DNA of 64,000 nt, from assembly GCF_003935425.1 (NCBI RefSeq), contig NZ_RHQN01000009.1, positions 124,001 to 188,000 of the forward strand, given 5' to 3'. The notes below the pieces were generated by a model. It was not told the DNA's origin and made no database searches. It was given only the letters and a program-made list of their open reading frames with translations. The translations under genes were made by a program, and so were the position numbers. Positions 18,776-27,840 of the stretch are shown piece after piece (the stretch's first letter is position 1; the number at the start of each line of letters is the position of its first letter). The stretch comes from Pseudomonas sp. v388. Its GTDB lineage: Bacteria > Pseudomonadota > Gammaproteobacteria > Pseudomonadales > Pseudomonadaceae.

Positions 18776-19345
18776 TGTCCACAAACAACTTATCCACAGA
18801 GGAACCCACAGCAATTGTGGGAAAGTCGACGCTCACTGGTTGAAAAAGACCGAAAAAACCGTGACTTATTCGAAACGTTCAGGTTGAGCCTGAGGTGTAC
18901 ATTTATTGATCAGTCCTCTCAAAGCCACGCTGGGCAAGGCTCTCAGGCGGTGGCGAACACCTTATCCACAGAACCGCCAACAGACTTTGGGTACAACTCT
19001 AATGACGGCCTTGGCGCGCTGTGGAAAAGTTTATGCGTCGTTGTTTTTTGGTCTTGATAAGGGCGAAACGAGCTAATTGATCACTTATTGAACAAAGTTG
19101 TACAGCCCGCGAATTTACTGGGCTGTAGGGGATCACGAACAACTTGTCCACAGAGACGCCAACAGAGATTGTGGGCAGTTGTGGAGAAACCGGGGGGCAA
19201 CAACGTGGATATCCACACCTAAAAGCCTGAAAAATCCGCCACTTAGGTTGATCAATAAATGAACGGTGCGCTACAGGCCGCGTATCACAAGGGACACAGC
19301 AACCCGCGAACACCTTATCCACAGGCAGGCGCACAGGGATTGTGT
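18776..19345. repeat. Degenerate ~171-176 bp tandem array carrying DnaA boxes
   Basis: A gene-free stretch. The 9-mer TTATCCACA occurs at 18790, 18962 and 19315, with TTGTCCACA at 19144, so boxes are spaced 172, 182 and 171 bp. Each is followed by a C-ACAG...TTGTG/TTTGG block. TTGATCA recurs at 18906, 19077 and 19248, exactly 171 bp apart. A 19-bp identity (GCGAACACCTTATCCACAG) joins 18953 and 19306. Near-matches on either strand lie at 19020 (TGTGGAAAA), 19180 (TGTGGAGAA) and 19209 (ATATCCACA). This suggests a DnaA-binding array of datA type; function is inferred. Confidence 0.75.
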
Positions 19346-19360
19346 GTAACCGCGCATGCT

Positions 19361-20167
19361 CTAGCGGACGACGCCCTCTTCAATCAACAGCTTCAGAATT
19401 ACCGCAGCGCCATCTTCCGGGCTCAACCCTTTCAGCACCTGCCCTCCGCCGCCGCTGGCTTTGGCCGTCGCGGCTTTCATGCGGTCGGCGCCGCTCTTGG
19501 CCTTGATCACCTTCAAGCGCTTGGGTCGCGGCTTGGCTGGATGCAACGCGTCGCCTGTGAGTAACTCGTCGGCGACCACCTCGACCTCACTGGCGTGCAG
19601 TACCCCACGCTGGGCTGGGCCATAGGCGCTTTGGCGGGCCTTGGGGGCGGCGTTATCCACAGTCGCGAGAAAGGGCAACCTGACTTTGAGACGCCGACGT
19701 TGGCCGCGCGGCAAGGCTTGCAGCACCAAGGCGACGCCGTTATCCAGCGACTCGACTTCAGCCAGGCCGGTTACAACCGGCCAGCCGAGGCTTTCCGCCA
19801 GCAGAAACGGCAACATGCCCGACCCTTCACCGGTTTCCGCCTGGCTGCCGGTGAGGACCACTTGTGCCGGGTGCTGACGGATGTAATCCACCAACGCGGG
19901 TACTGCGTCCGCACCATTGGGTTGTTCAAGAACGTGCAGCTGATCCAGCCCCATCCCCAGATACGCTCGCAGTGCAGGCTCGTGGGCGTCGCCGGCATGC
20001 AGTATCTGCAACTTATCCCCAACCAGTCGCAAGCCCAGTTCGACCGCACGCGCGTCCTGCTCGGCACGACGCGGGCGACCGGAAGTCGGGTGAGCGCCCA
20101 CGGAAACCAGACTGATGATCTGCACAGGCGATTTATCCTCAGCCAGGTTCGATTGCTCAGGCCGCAT
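19361..20167 (-). CDS. etfB: Electron transfer flavoprotein, beta-type subunit, of the dimethylglycine operon
   Basis: Soluble electron carrier subunit of 268 residues with the ETF alpha/beta fold (VVLTGSQAETGEGSGMLPFLLAESLGWP is a conserved adenine/FAD-side stretch). It pairs with the upstream etfA product and would pass electrons from dimethylglycine/sarcosine oxidation to the quinone pool. ATG 20167 was preferred to the GTG at 20170, with GGGGAG upstream; the gene overlaps the end of etfA. It contains a perfect DnaA box at 19653. Confidence 0.85.
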   Translation of the reverse strand: MRPEQSNLAEDKSPVQIISLVSVGAHPTSGRPRRAEQDARAVELGLRLVGDKLQILHAGDAHEPALRAYLGMGLDQLHVLEQPNGADAVPALVDYIRQHPAQVVLTGSQAETGEGSGMLPFLLAESLGWPVVTGLAEVESLDNGVALVLQALPRGQRRRLKVRLPFLATVDNAAPKARQSAYGPAQRGVLHASEVEVVADELLTGDALHPAKPRPKRLKVIKAKSGADRMKAATAKASGGGGQVLKGLSPEDGAAVILKLLIEEGVVR

Positions 20168-21377
20168 CACGCTTCTCCCCGTTTCGCCACGCTTCCACCG
20201 CTGCGATCAATGCGCGCAGAATGTCGGCACTCTCGCCAATGACCGACAAGTCGGCACGTTTGACCATGTCACAACCGGCATCCAGGTTGATGGCCACGAC
20301 CTTGTCGCAGGCGCCGATGCCCTGCAAATGCTGAATAGCGCCCGAGATACCCACTGCCACATACACCCTGGCCGTTACCCAGGTGCCGCTGGCGCCCACC
20401 TGACGATCCCGACTCATGAAGCCGTCATCCACAGCGACCCGCGAAGCGCCTTCGGTTGCGCCCAAGGCAGCCGCGGTGTGATGGAACAGCGTCCAGTCCT
20501 TAACACCGTTGCCGCCGGAAAACACGAACTCGGCCTCGGCCATGGGGATAACCGCAGGGTCTACGGCCACGGCGCCCAGGTCTTCGATACGCGACAGGCT
20601 GCGCGCCACGGGTGTGGATAACTCTACCGGCCGTGCTTCGTGCCGAGTTTCGCTGACCGGCTCGGCGCATTCGACGGCCGCCAGGATCAGTCTGGAAAGC
20701 GGGCGGATGACATCCTGCTGACCTGCGCCTGCGCGCCCACTGCAGGTCTTGTCCTTCACCTGCCAGACCCGCGTCGCAGGTCGTTCGCCCAGGCTGGCTG
20801 CAAACCGCCGGCCAAGTTCGCCACCGCCGGTTCTGCTGTCAGGCAACAACCAGTGACGAGGACCGAACTGGTTATCCACAGCCCGCAGCCCCTGAATGCG
20901 CTGCTCCGGCGAATAGCCGGTGAACTGATCGCCTTCAAGCATCAGCAGGCGATCCACACCTGCGGTGTCGAACGCGGTCTCCTTGTGCTCACCGAACACT
21001 ACCGCCAGCACTGCGCCGTGGTCGCCGGCCATCTGACGAGCCAGACCGAGCAAGTCACGGTCATGACTGCTCAAACGCCCGCCGACCATGTCTGGCACTA
21101 CGCAAATATGGAAAGCAGGTTCGGCAACGACGTGAAGCGGCAACTGCACCGCAACCGCCGTCGAACGCTTGCTGCCGCTGGCCTGCTGCGCGCCGCTGCG
21201 GTCTATACGCTTGATACCGTTGGGGCCGGTGTAACCGATGCCATGAACGTTGCGGCGCAGCACCCCGTTAGGCCCCATCCAGCGTGTTTCCGGGGGTTGC
21301 ATGGCGGCGTGCAGTGGGTGCAGGCGGTTGCGGGCGATCCATTCCGCTCGTGGGTCGCGCCGAATGATCTCGCTCAT
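20157..21377 (-). CDS. etfA: Electron transfer flavoprotein, alpha-type subunit, of the dimethylglycine operon
   Basis: FAD-binding ETF subunit of 406 residues. The C-terminal FAD domain shows VVAVGISGAIQHLQGIG and SDVIAINLDAGC-like sequence (CDKVVAINLDAGCDMVKRADLSVIG), typical of ETF alpha. It is longer than housekeeping EtfA because of an N-terminal extension of about 80 residues, as in the betaine-locus homologues of Pseudomonas. The start overlaps the dgcB stop by 4 nt. Perfect DnaA boxes lie at 20613 (minus strand) and 20872. Confidence 0.88.
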   Translation of the reverse strand: MSEIIRRDPRAEWIARNRLHPLHAAMQPPETRWMGPNGVLRRNVHGIGYTGPNGIKRIDRSGAQQASGSKRSTAVAVQLPLHVVAEPAFHICVVPDMVGGRLSSHDRDLLGLARQMAGDHGAVLAVVFGEHKETAFDTAGVDRLLMLEGDQFTGYSPEQRIQGLRAVDNQFGPRHWLLPDSRTGGGELGRRFAASLGERPATRVWQVKDKTCSGRAGAGQQDVIRPLSRLILAAVECAEPVSETRHEARPVELSTPVARSLSRIEDLGAVAVDPAVIPMAEAEFVFSGGNGVKDWTLFHHTAAALGATEGASRVAVDDGFMSRDRQVGASGTWVTARVYVAVGISGAIQHLQGIGACDKVVAINLDAGCDMVKRADLSVIGESADILRALIAAVEAWRNGEKRDAA

Positions 21378-23338
21378 AGAACCTCCGCCGGTTCGCGCTG
21401 GGCCTGGGCCGTCACGGTTGGGGCCGGCTGTTCCTCGATCAACGCATCGGCCACCAATTCGGCGATGTCCTTGATCAGTGGCCGGGGTTCGACGACGCCT
21501 TCAAGCATCGCCGTGCATTGTGGACAACCAACCGCCACCAGCTCGGCGCCGGTCTCGCGAATGTCTTCCATGCGCATGTCGGGAATCCGCTGTTTGCCGG
21601 GAATGTCGGTGATCGGCGCACCGCCACCACCGCCGCAGCAACGGGAGCGGAAGCCCGAGCGCTGCATTTCCTTGATATCGATGCCCAGCGCACGCAGCAC
21701 CTGGCGCGGCGCTTCGTACTCGCCGTTATAGCGGCCCAGGTAACAGGGGTCGTGATAGGTGACGCTGGTGCCTTTGTGCTGGCCCACCTTCAATGCGCCG
21801 CCTTCGACCAGTTCGGCCATGAAGGTGCTGTGGTGTTGAACCAGATAATTGCCGTCGAACGCGCCGTATTCGTTTTTCAGAACGTGGAAGCTGTGCGGGT
21901 CGCAGGTCACGATGCGCTTGAAGCTGTAGCGTGACAGGGTCTGGATATTGCGCCGGGCAAGCATCTGGAAAGTCGCTTCGTCACCAAGGCGGCGGGCCAC
22001 GTCGCCGCTGTCGCGCTCTTCAAGGCCCAGCACCGCGAAGTCCACCTTGGCGGCCTTGAGCACTTTGACAAAGGCGCGCAGAGTGCGCTGGTTGCGCATG
22101 TCGAAGGCACCGTCGCCGACCCAGAACAGCACGTCGGCGGTTTTCTTGTCGCTCATGAGCGACAGGTTCAGGTCCGCCGCCCAGTTCATGCGCCCGCCCG
22201 GCGCAAACCCGCCGGGGTTGTCGGTGGCGATCAGGTTATCCAGCACCTCCGCGCCCTTGTTTGGTGTGGCACCTTTTTCCAGGGTCAGATGACGGCGCAT
22301 GTCGACGATGGCATCCACGTGCTCGATCATCATCGGACACTCTTCCACGCAGGCGCGGCAGGTGGTGCAGGACCAGAGGGTTTCAGCCTCGACCAGGCCG
22401 TTGACGATCGGTTGATGCGGATGGCCGCCATGCACGCCGATGGGCCTGCCCTTGCCGTCCAGCGACGGATATGGACTACCGGCATATGTCGCGTCGGTGC
22501 CACCGGCCAGGCCAACCACCATGTCCTGAATCAGCTTCTTGGGGTTCAGGGGCTGGCCGGCGGCGAATGCCGGGCAGGCCGCTTCGCATTTGCCGCATTG
22601 CACGCAGGCATCGAAACCCAGCAGCTGGTTCCAGGTGAAGTCTTCTGGTTTTTCCACTCCCAGTGGCGCGGTGCTGTCGGCCAGGTCCAGCGGCTTGAGG
22701 CCGGTAGACCGGCCGCCGCCGAAGCGTTCGGCGCGACGGTGCCAAGCCAGGTGCAAGGCTCCGGCAAAGGCATGCTTCATCGGCCCGCCCCAGGTCATGC
22801 CGAGGAACAACTCGCTGACGCCCCACGCCACACCCAGCGCCAGAATGCCCGCCAACAGCCAGCCACCGAAGTCCTGCGGCAGAATGCCAGCAACCGGCAG
22901 CGTCACCAGAAAGAAGCTGACTGAGAACGCCAGCAGACTTTTCGGCAAACGCATCCACGGGCCTTTCGACAACCGTGCTGGAGGGTTGATACGTCGGCGA
23001 TAGATAAATATCGCCCCTATGAACATCACCAGCGTGGTCAGCAGCAATGCATAGCCAAGCACGCGGTTATGCAGCCCGAAGCCGTGGACCAGAATCGCCA
23101 GCAGGATCGACGCCGCTGCGCCGCCTGCCGTGGCGACGTGGGTGTTGGCGATGTACTTGTCGCGGCCCACCACGTGGTGCAGGTCGACCAGATAGCGCTT
23201 GGGCATGGCCAGCAGGCCGCCCAGCAGATCGACCTTCGACGCCCGGCCGTTGCGCCACAGGTTGACCCGCCGCCACACACCGAGCACCGCAAGGGCCAAG
23301 GCTGCGAACAACAGGATGGGAAGAAGGGTGTTCAGCAT
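21374..23338 (-). CDS. dgcB: Dimethylglycine catabolism protein DgcB, membrane Fe-S oxidoreductase
   Basis: Required with DgcA for N-demethylation of dimethylglycine; it probably links flavin oxidation to electron transport. The 654-residue protein has several N-terminal membrane helices (about residues 1-180), then two 4Fe-4S motifs (CVQCGKCEAACPAF and CTTCRACVEECPMM), then two CCG-type cysteine domains ending in CCGGGGGAP, as in heterodisulfide-reductase D-like proteins. ATG 23338 has GGGAG upstream; the frame extends four codons further without support. Confidence 0.93.
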   Translation of the reverse strand: MLNTLLPILLFAALALAVLGVWRRVNLWRNGRASKVDLLGGLLAMPKRYLVDLHHVVGRDKYIANTHVATAGGAAASILLAILVHGFGLHNRVLGYALLLTTLVMFIGAIFIYRRRINPPARLSKGPWMRLPKSLLAFSVSFFLVTLPVAGILPQDFGGWLLAGILALGVAWGVSELFLGMTWGGPMKHAFAGALHLAWHRRAERFGGGRSTGLKPLDLADSTAPLGVEKPEDFTWNQLLGFDACVQCGKCEAACPAFAAGQPLNPKKLIQDMVVGLAGGTDATYAGSPYPSLDGKGRPIGVHGGHPHQPIVNGLVEAETLWSCTTCRACVEECPMMIEHVDAIVDMRRHLTLEKGATPNKGAEVLDNLIATDNPGGFAPGGRMNWAADLNLSLMSDKKTADVLFWVGDGAFDMRNQRTLRAFVKVLKAAKVDFAVLGLEERDSGDVARRLGDEATFQMLARRNIQTLSRYSFKRIVTCDPHSFHVLKNEYGAFDGNYLVQHHSTFMAELVEGGALKVGQHKGTSVTYHDPCYLGRYNGEYEAPRQVLRALGIDIKEMQRSGFRSRCCGGGGGAPITDIPGKQRIPDMRMEDIRETGAELVAVGCPQCTAMLEGVVEPRPLIKDIAELVADALIEEQPAPTVTAQAQREPAEVL

Positions 23339-23372
23339 GATGGCTCCCACGGGGGCACGATGTTGTCGAGGT

Positions 23373-23463
23373 TCTGTAGGAGCGAGCTTGCTCGCGAAAG
23401 CGGCGGGTCAGGCACATCAATGGCGGCTGACAGATTGCATTCGCGAGCAAGCTCGCTCCCACA
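23373..23463. repeat. REP-type pair between dgcA and dgcB
   Basis: TGTAGGAGCGAGCTTGCTCGCG and its inverted arm GCGAGCAAGCTCGCTCCCACAG are about 50 bp apart. It lies inside the dgc operon and could modulate dgcB relative to dgcA. Confidence 0.7.
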
Positions 23464-23480
23464 GGTTTACCCACAAGCCG

Positions 23481-25541
23481 TTAGAAATCCTTGCACAGGC
23501 GCAGCCCGTCATAGATCGCCGCATGGGTATTGCGCTGGGCCACGCAGTCGCCGATCCGAAACAGGAGATAACCGTCGCCCGGCTCGCTCAGACAAGGCTG
23601 CGGCTGGATCGCGAACAGTGCGTCGATATCGATCTGGCCTTTGTTGCGCGAACCGTCCTTGAGCGCGTAATAGATCGCCTCGTCCGGCCGCACACCGTTT
23701 TCCACCACCACCTGATCGACCACCCGTTCTTCCTTGGCGCCGGTGTATTCGTTCTCCAGCACCGCAATCAGCTTCTCGCCTTCGCGGTAGACCTTTTCCA
23801 GCATCATGTCCCCGGTCATGATCACTTCCTTGGGGTACATGCTGCGGTAATAGGTGGGAAACGACGTACCGCCAATTGCCACGCCGGGCTTGATGTCGTC
23901 GGTGACGATCTCCACCAGGCTGCCCTTGTCGGCCAGGTAGTCGGCGACGGACATGCCGGTGAACTCGCAAATGGTGTCGTAGACCAGCACGTTCTTGCCC
24001 GGCGCGACCTTGCCATCCAGCACGTCCCAGCTGCTGACCACCAGACCTTCCGCCGCGCCCCAGTGTTCGTTCTGCTCCAGGAATGGGTGCCCACCCACGG
24101 CCAGCACCACGATATCCGGGCGCAGGTCGAGAATGGTTGCCGCATCGGCGGCGGTGCCCAGGCGCAGGTCGACTTTCAGGCGCGCCAGTTCGAGCTGGAA
24201 CCAGCGGGTGATTCCGGCAATCTGGTCACGCTGCGGCGCTTTCGACGCCGTGGTGATCTGCCCGCCGATGGACTCTTTCTTTTCGAACAGCGTGACGTCG
24301 TGCCCGCGCTCGGCAGATACCCGCGCTGCTTCCATCCCGGCCGGCCCGGCCCCCACGATCACCACCTTGCGTTTCGGCCCGGTGGATTTCTCGATGATGT
24401 GCGGCACGCCCATGTATTCACGGGACGTCGCAGCGTTCTGGATGCACAGCACATCCAGGCCTTGATACTGGCGGTCGATGCAATAGTTGGCGCCCACGCA
24501 TTGTTTGATCTGGTCGATCTGGCCCATCTTGATCTTGGCGATCAGGTGCGGGTCGGCGATGTGGGCGCGGGTCATGCCGACCATATCGACGTAGCCGCCC
24601 TCCAGAATCCGCGTGGCCTGGTTCGGGTCCTTGATGTTCTGCGCGTGCAGCACTGGCGCCTTGACTACTTCCTTGATACCGGCGGCCAGATGCAGGAACG
24701 GCTCCGGTGGATAACTCATGTTGGGGATAACGTTGGCCAGGGTGTTGTGGGTATCGCAGCCGGAGCCGACGACGCCCAGGAAGTCGATCATGCCGGTATC
24801 GTCGTAATACTTGGCGATCTGCTTCATGTCCTCGTGGCTCAGGCCGTCAGGATGGAATTCATCGCCGCAGATCCGCAGGCCGACACAGAAATCCGGGCCG
24901 ACTTCCTTGCGCACCGCCTTGAGAACCTCAAGGCCGAAACGCATCCGGTTCTCGAAGCTGCCGCCCCACTCGTCGGTGCGTTTGTTGACGCGCGGGCTCC
25001 AGAACTGGTCGATCATGTGCTGGTGAACGGCCGACAGCTCCACACCATCCAGCCCACCGGCCTTGGCCCTTGCAGCAGCGCTGGCGTAGTTGCCGATCAC
25101 CCGCCAGATTTCCTCCGGCTCTATGGTCTTGCAGGTCGCGCGGTGCACAGGCTCGCGAATGCCGGACGGTGACATCAGCGTCGGCCAGTGATCACCGTCC
25201 CAGCGGGAGCGACGACCCATGTGGGTAATCTGGATCATGATCTTGGCGCCGTGCTTGTGCATGGCGTCCGCCAGGTTCTGGAAGTGCGGGATGATGCGGT
25301 CGGTCGCCAGGTTGACGGACTTCCACCAGCCTTGCGGGCTGTCGATGGCCACGCTGGACGAACCGCCGCAGATCGCCAGACCGATGCCGCCCTTGGCCTT
25401 CTCTTCGTAGTATTTGACGTAGCGCTCGGTGGTCATGCCGCCGTCGGTGGCGTACACCTCGGCGTGCGCGGTACTGAGTACGCGGTTACGAATTGTCAGC
25501 TTTCCAATCTGGATAGGCTGAAACATCGCTTCGAATGCCAT
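23481..25541 (-). CDS. dgcA: Dimethylglycine demethylase DgcA
   Basis: FMN/4Fe-4S/FAD oxidoreductase of the 2,4-dienoyl-CoA reductase/trimethylamine dehydrogenase family, 686 residues. The N-terminal old-yellow-enzyme TIM barrel spans about 1-370, a cysteine cluster for 4Fe-4S appears around CVGANYCIDRQYQGLDVLCIQNA, and the C-terminal nucleotide domain begins VVIVGAGPAGMEAARVSAERGHDVTLFE. It converts dimethylglycine to sarcosine with DgcB. It is preceded 15 bp upstream by the V4R-like gene, in one leftward operon. Confidence 0.94.
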   Translation of the reverse strand: MAFEAMFQPIQIGKLTIRNRVLSTAHAEVYATDGGMTTERYVKYYEEKAKGGIGLAICGGSSSVAIDSPQGWWKSVNLATDRIIPHFQNLADAMHKHGAKIMIQITHMGRRSRWDGDHWPTLMSPSGIREPVHRATCKTIEPEEIWRVIGNYASAAARAKAGGLDGVELSAVHQHMIDQFWSPRVNKRTDEWGGSFENRMRFGLEVLKAVRKEVGPDFCVGLRICGDEFHPDGLSHEDMKQIAKYYDDTGMIDFLGVVGSGCDTHNTLANVIPNMSYPPEPFLHLAAGIKEVVKAPVLHAQNIKDPNQATRILEGGYVDMVGMTRAHIADPHLIAKIKMGQIDQIKQCVGANYCIDRQYQGLDVLCIQNAATSREYMGVPHIIEKSTGPKRKVVIVGAGPAGMEAARVSAERGHDVTLFEKKESIGGQITTASKAPQRDQIAGITRWFQLELARLKVDLRLGTAADAATILDLRPDIVVLAVGGHPFLEQNEHWGAAEGLVVSSWDVLDGKVAPGKNVLVYDTICEFTGMSVADYLADKGSLVEIVTDDIKPGVAIGGTSFPTYYRSMYPKEVIMTGDMMLEKVYREGEKLIAVLENEYTGAKEERVVDQVVVENGVRPDEAIYYALKDGSRNKGQIDIDALFAIQPQPCLSEPGDGYLLFRIGDCVAQRNTHAAIYDGLRLCKDF

Positions 25542-25556
25542 AGCACGAACCTCGCC

Positions 25557-26087
25557 TTACACCGGTTTAACGACAAACAGCCCGTCGTCATGCCCTTCTT
25601 CCGAACCGCTGTAGACCTGCTCGGCCACAGTACGAATCGAGCTGCCCCGGGCGGCCAGAATCTGGTCCATGGCACCGGCAAACCAGCCGGTGAACATGTA
25701 ATCGACCTTGCGTCCCACCTTGCCGTAGACGTACACAAAGCAGGAGTGCTCGAGTTTGATGCTGGCGGTGCCTTTATCCAGATCGATGTCCTGGATCTTG
25801 AACAGGCCCCAGCCGCGTTGCGACAGGCGCTTCATGTAATGCTCGAACACCGCGACGCCTTCCAGCCCGTGGCATTCGGCTTCTTTCTCGCACCAGTGCC
25901 AGGCGGACTTGTAGCCGGCCTTGTAGAGGATTTCGGCGTAAGCGTCGGCGCCCAGCACTTCCTCGATGCCCATGTGGTTATTCACGAAGAAATGGCGCGG
26001 TACGTACAGCATCGGCAATGCATCGGACGTCCATACGCCGGTTTCGCTGTCGACTTCGATGGGCAGTTGCGGGGCGATCTTGGCCAT
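25557..26087 (-). CDS. Conserved V4R/DUF5943-like protein of the dimethylglycine operon
   Basis: A 176-residue cytoplasmic protein conserved next to dgcA in pseudomonads; function unknown. It is rich in aromatic residues and contains Cys and His positions (WHWCEKEAECHGLEG; HSCFVYVYG) that fit a small-molecule-binding V4R-like fold. No signal peptide or membrane helix. The start at 26087 has GGAG upstream. Context suggests an auxiliary or sensory role in methylamine catabolism. Confidence 0.75.
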   Translation of the reverse strand: MAKIAPQLPIEVDSETGVWTSDALPMLYVPRHFFVNNHMGIEEVLGADAYAEILYKAGYKSAWHWCEKEAECHGLEGVAVFEHYMKRLSQRGWGLFKIQDIDLDKGTASIKLEHSCFVYVYGKVGRKVDYMFTGWFAGAMDQILAARGSSIRTVAEQVYSGSEEGHDDGLFVVKPV

Positions 26088-26168
26088 GGGTCAAACTCCA
26101 GACATTCGGGTTCATGCCCACCGCCGCAAAGCAGTGGGGTTATCAGTTCAATGAGGTAGCTCGGCGGA

Positions 26169-27146
26169 TTATTCGAGCCAGACGTCTTTCAAGACGCGTA
26201 CCCAGTTCTCGCCCATGATCTTGCGCACAACGCGCTCGGAATGACCGCGCTTGAGCAGGGTTTCGGTCAGATTGGGGAATTCACCCACGGTGCGGATGCC
26301 CAGCGGGTTGATGATCTTGCCGAAGTTGGTCAGGCGACGGGCGTAGCCCTTGTCGTGGGTCAGGTATTCGAAGAATTCCTGGCCGTGGCCCTGGGTGAAA
26401 TCGGTGCCGATACCGATGGCGTCTTCGCCCACCAGGTTCATGGTGTACTCGATGGCTTCGGCGTAATCGTCGATGGTGGAATCAATGCCCTTGGCCAGGA
26501 ACGGCGCAAACATGGTCACGCCAACGAAGCCGCCGTGGTCGGCGATGAACTTGAGCTCCGCATCGGACTTGTTGCGAGGGTGTTCCTTGAGACCTGACGG
26601 CAGACAGTGGGAATAGCAGACCGGCTTCTTCGATTCGAGAATGACTTCTTCGGAAGTCTTGGAGCCGACGTGGGACAGGTCGCACATGACGCCGACGCGG
26701 TTCATTTCCGCGACGATTTCCCGACCAAACCCCGACAGCCCGCCATCGCGCTCGTAGCAGCCGGTGCCCACCAGATTCTGGGTGTTGTAGCACATCTGCA
26801 CGATGCCAACGCCGAGCTTTTTGAAGATCTCGACATAGCCGATCTGGTCTTCATAGGCGTGGGCGTTCTGGAAGCCGAACAGGATGCCGGTCTTGCCCAG
26901 CTCCTTGGCCTTGCGGATGTCGGCGGTGGTATGCACCGACATGACCAGGTCGCTGTTCTCGCGCATCAGCTTCTGGCTGCTGCAGATACTGTTGATCGTG
27001 GCTTGAAAGCCTTCCCAGACCGACACCGTGCAGTTGGCCATGGTCAGACCGCCCTTGCGCATGTCTTCGAACAGCTCACGGTTCCATTTGGCGATAATCA
27101 GCCCGTCGATGACGATGCTGTCGGCGTGCAATTCGGCTGGGCTCAT
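26169..27146 (-). CDS. Membrane-dipeptidase (M19) family protein, atypical metal site
   Basis: First gene of the leftward dgc group, 325 residues. M19 landmarks remain: CDLSHVGSKT, CYSHCLPSGL, HPRNKSD, and GIGTDFTQGHG. However, the usual N-terminal zinc ligands H-x-D after DG are absent (VIDGLIIAKW), and the bridging Glu of the GxEG motif appears as Gln (GFQNAHAYE). Start 27146 (MSPAELHAD) follows the family; upstream sequence is not protein-like. It is probably an orphan hydrolase of the betaine regulon. Whether it cleaves dipeptides is doubtful. Confidence 0.85.
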   Translation of the reverse strand: MSPAELHADSIVIDGLIIAKWNRELFEDMRKGGLTMANCTVSVWEGFQATINSICSSQKLMRENSDLVMSVHTTADIRKAKELGKTGILFGFQNAHAYEDQIGYVEIFKKLGVGIVQMCYNTQNLVGTGCYERDGGLSGFGREIVAEMNRVGVMCDLSHVGSKTSEEVILESKKPVCYSHCLPSGLKEHPRNKSDAELKFIADHGGFVGVTMFAPFLAKGIDSTIDDYAEAIEYTMNLVGEDAIGIGTDFTQGHGQEFFEYLTHDKGYARRLTNFGKIINPLGIRTVGEFPNLTETLLKRGHSERVVRKIMGENWVRVLKDVWLE

Positions 27147-27372
27147 CAGGCTGTCCCCTTTAGGTTTATGCGCACCGAATCGGCTGTCGGCGCTATTGGG
27201 GCCAGCATATGCCGCCGGGTCCGGGGAGCCGGGTGCAAAAACGACAGGGGGTTTGCCGAAAGCGTCAAGTCGCGACAATCAACGACAGCGCGACCTCGAC
27301 CTGTGTCGTATACCTGTTCTTTACCGCGCGCTTGAGACAGAATCCAGCGCATCAATGGATCGGAGCGACTCG

Positions 27373-27783
27373 ATGAAAGCGATTTTCCTGACGCTGGCGC
27401 TGATGGCGACAGCCGCAACCACCGCTCACGCTGCCCAAGACCCGGAAACCACTCCGTGTGACGGCGTAGACAGCGACAGCCAGACCCTCGAATGCTCGGT
27501 CTACAGCCGGCATACCGCCGAAGAGCTGCTCAAGGAAAACTTCCAGAACCTGCTCGCCCGCGTCCAGTCGCAGTTCGTCGCCAACAAGACGCAATTCAAC
27601 GATTTCACCAGCAAACTCAAGACTGCCCAGCAGGCCTGGGAAAAGCTGCGTGACGCCGACTGCGCGGTGGAAGTGTTTCCTTCAGCGGCTGGCAGCAAGG
27701 CGTTTACCATCAGTGAAAATGACTGCATTGCGCGCATGAGCGACGAACGCTCGGAGTATCTGGAGTCGATAGCGCAGGAATGA
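27373..27783 (+). CDS. LprI-like (DUF1311) periplasmic protein
   Basis: A 136-residue secreted protein. Signal peptide about 1-20 (MKAIFLTLALMATAATTAHA). The mature part has four cysteines and the pattern W-x-KLRDADC...C...R, typical of the lysozyme-inhibitor LprI N-terminal/DUF1311 family. GGAG lies 7 nt before ATG 27373, chosen over much longer frames starting in the dipeptidase gene. Lysozyme inhibition is not established for most members. Confidence 0.8.
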   Translation: MKAIFLTLALMATAATTAHAAQDPETTPCDGVDSDSQTLECSVYSRHTAEELLKENFQNLLARVQSQFVANKTQFNDFTSKLKTAQQAWEKLRDADCAVEVFPSAAGSKAFTISENDCIARMSDERSEYLESIAQE

Positions 27784-27840
27784 GCGTCGCAATGAGATAA
27801 CCTGTGTTTCATCCATGAACCAGAAGTATCAGGCGTTCTC

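Noticed and set aside
18776-19345. A replication origin
   Set aside because: DnaA boxes are present, but there is no dnaA/dnaN/rpmH context, no clear AT-rich unwinding stretch, and no plasmid replication gene. A titration or regulatory array fits better.
18776-19345. A CRISPR array
   Set aside because: Units are about 171-182 bp and degenerate, unlike short identical repeats with 30-40 bp spacers, and no cas genes are present.
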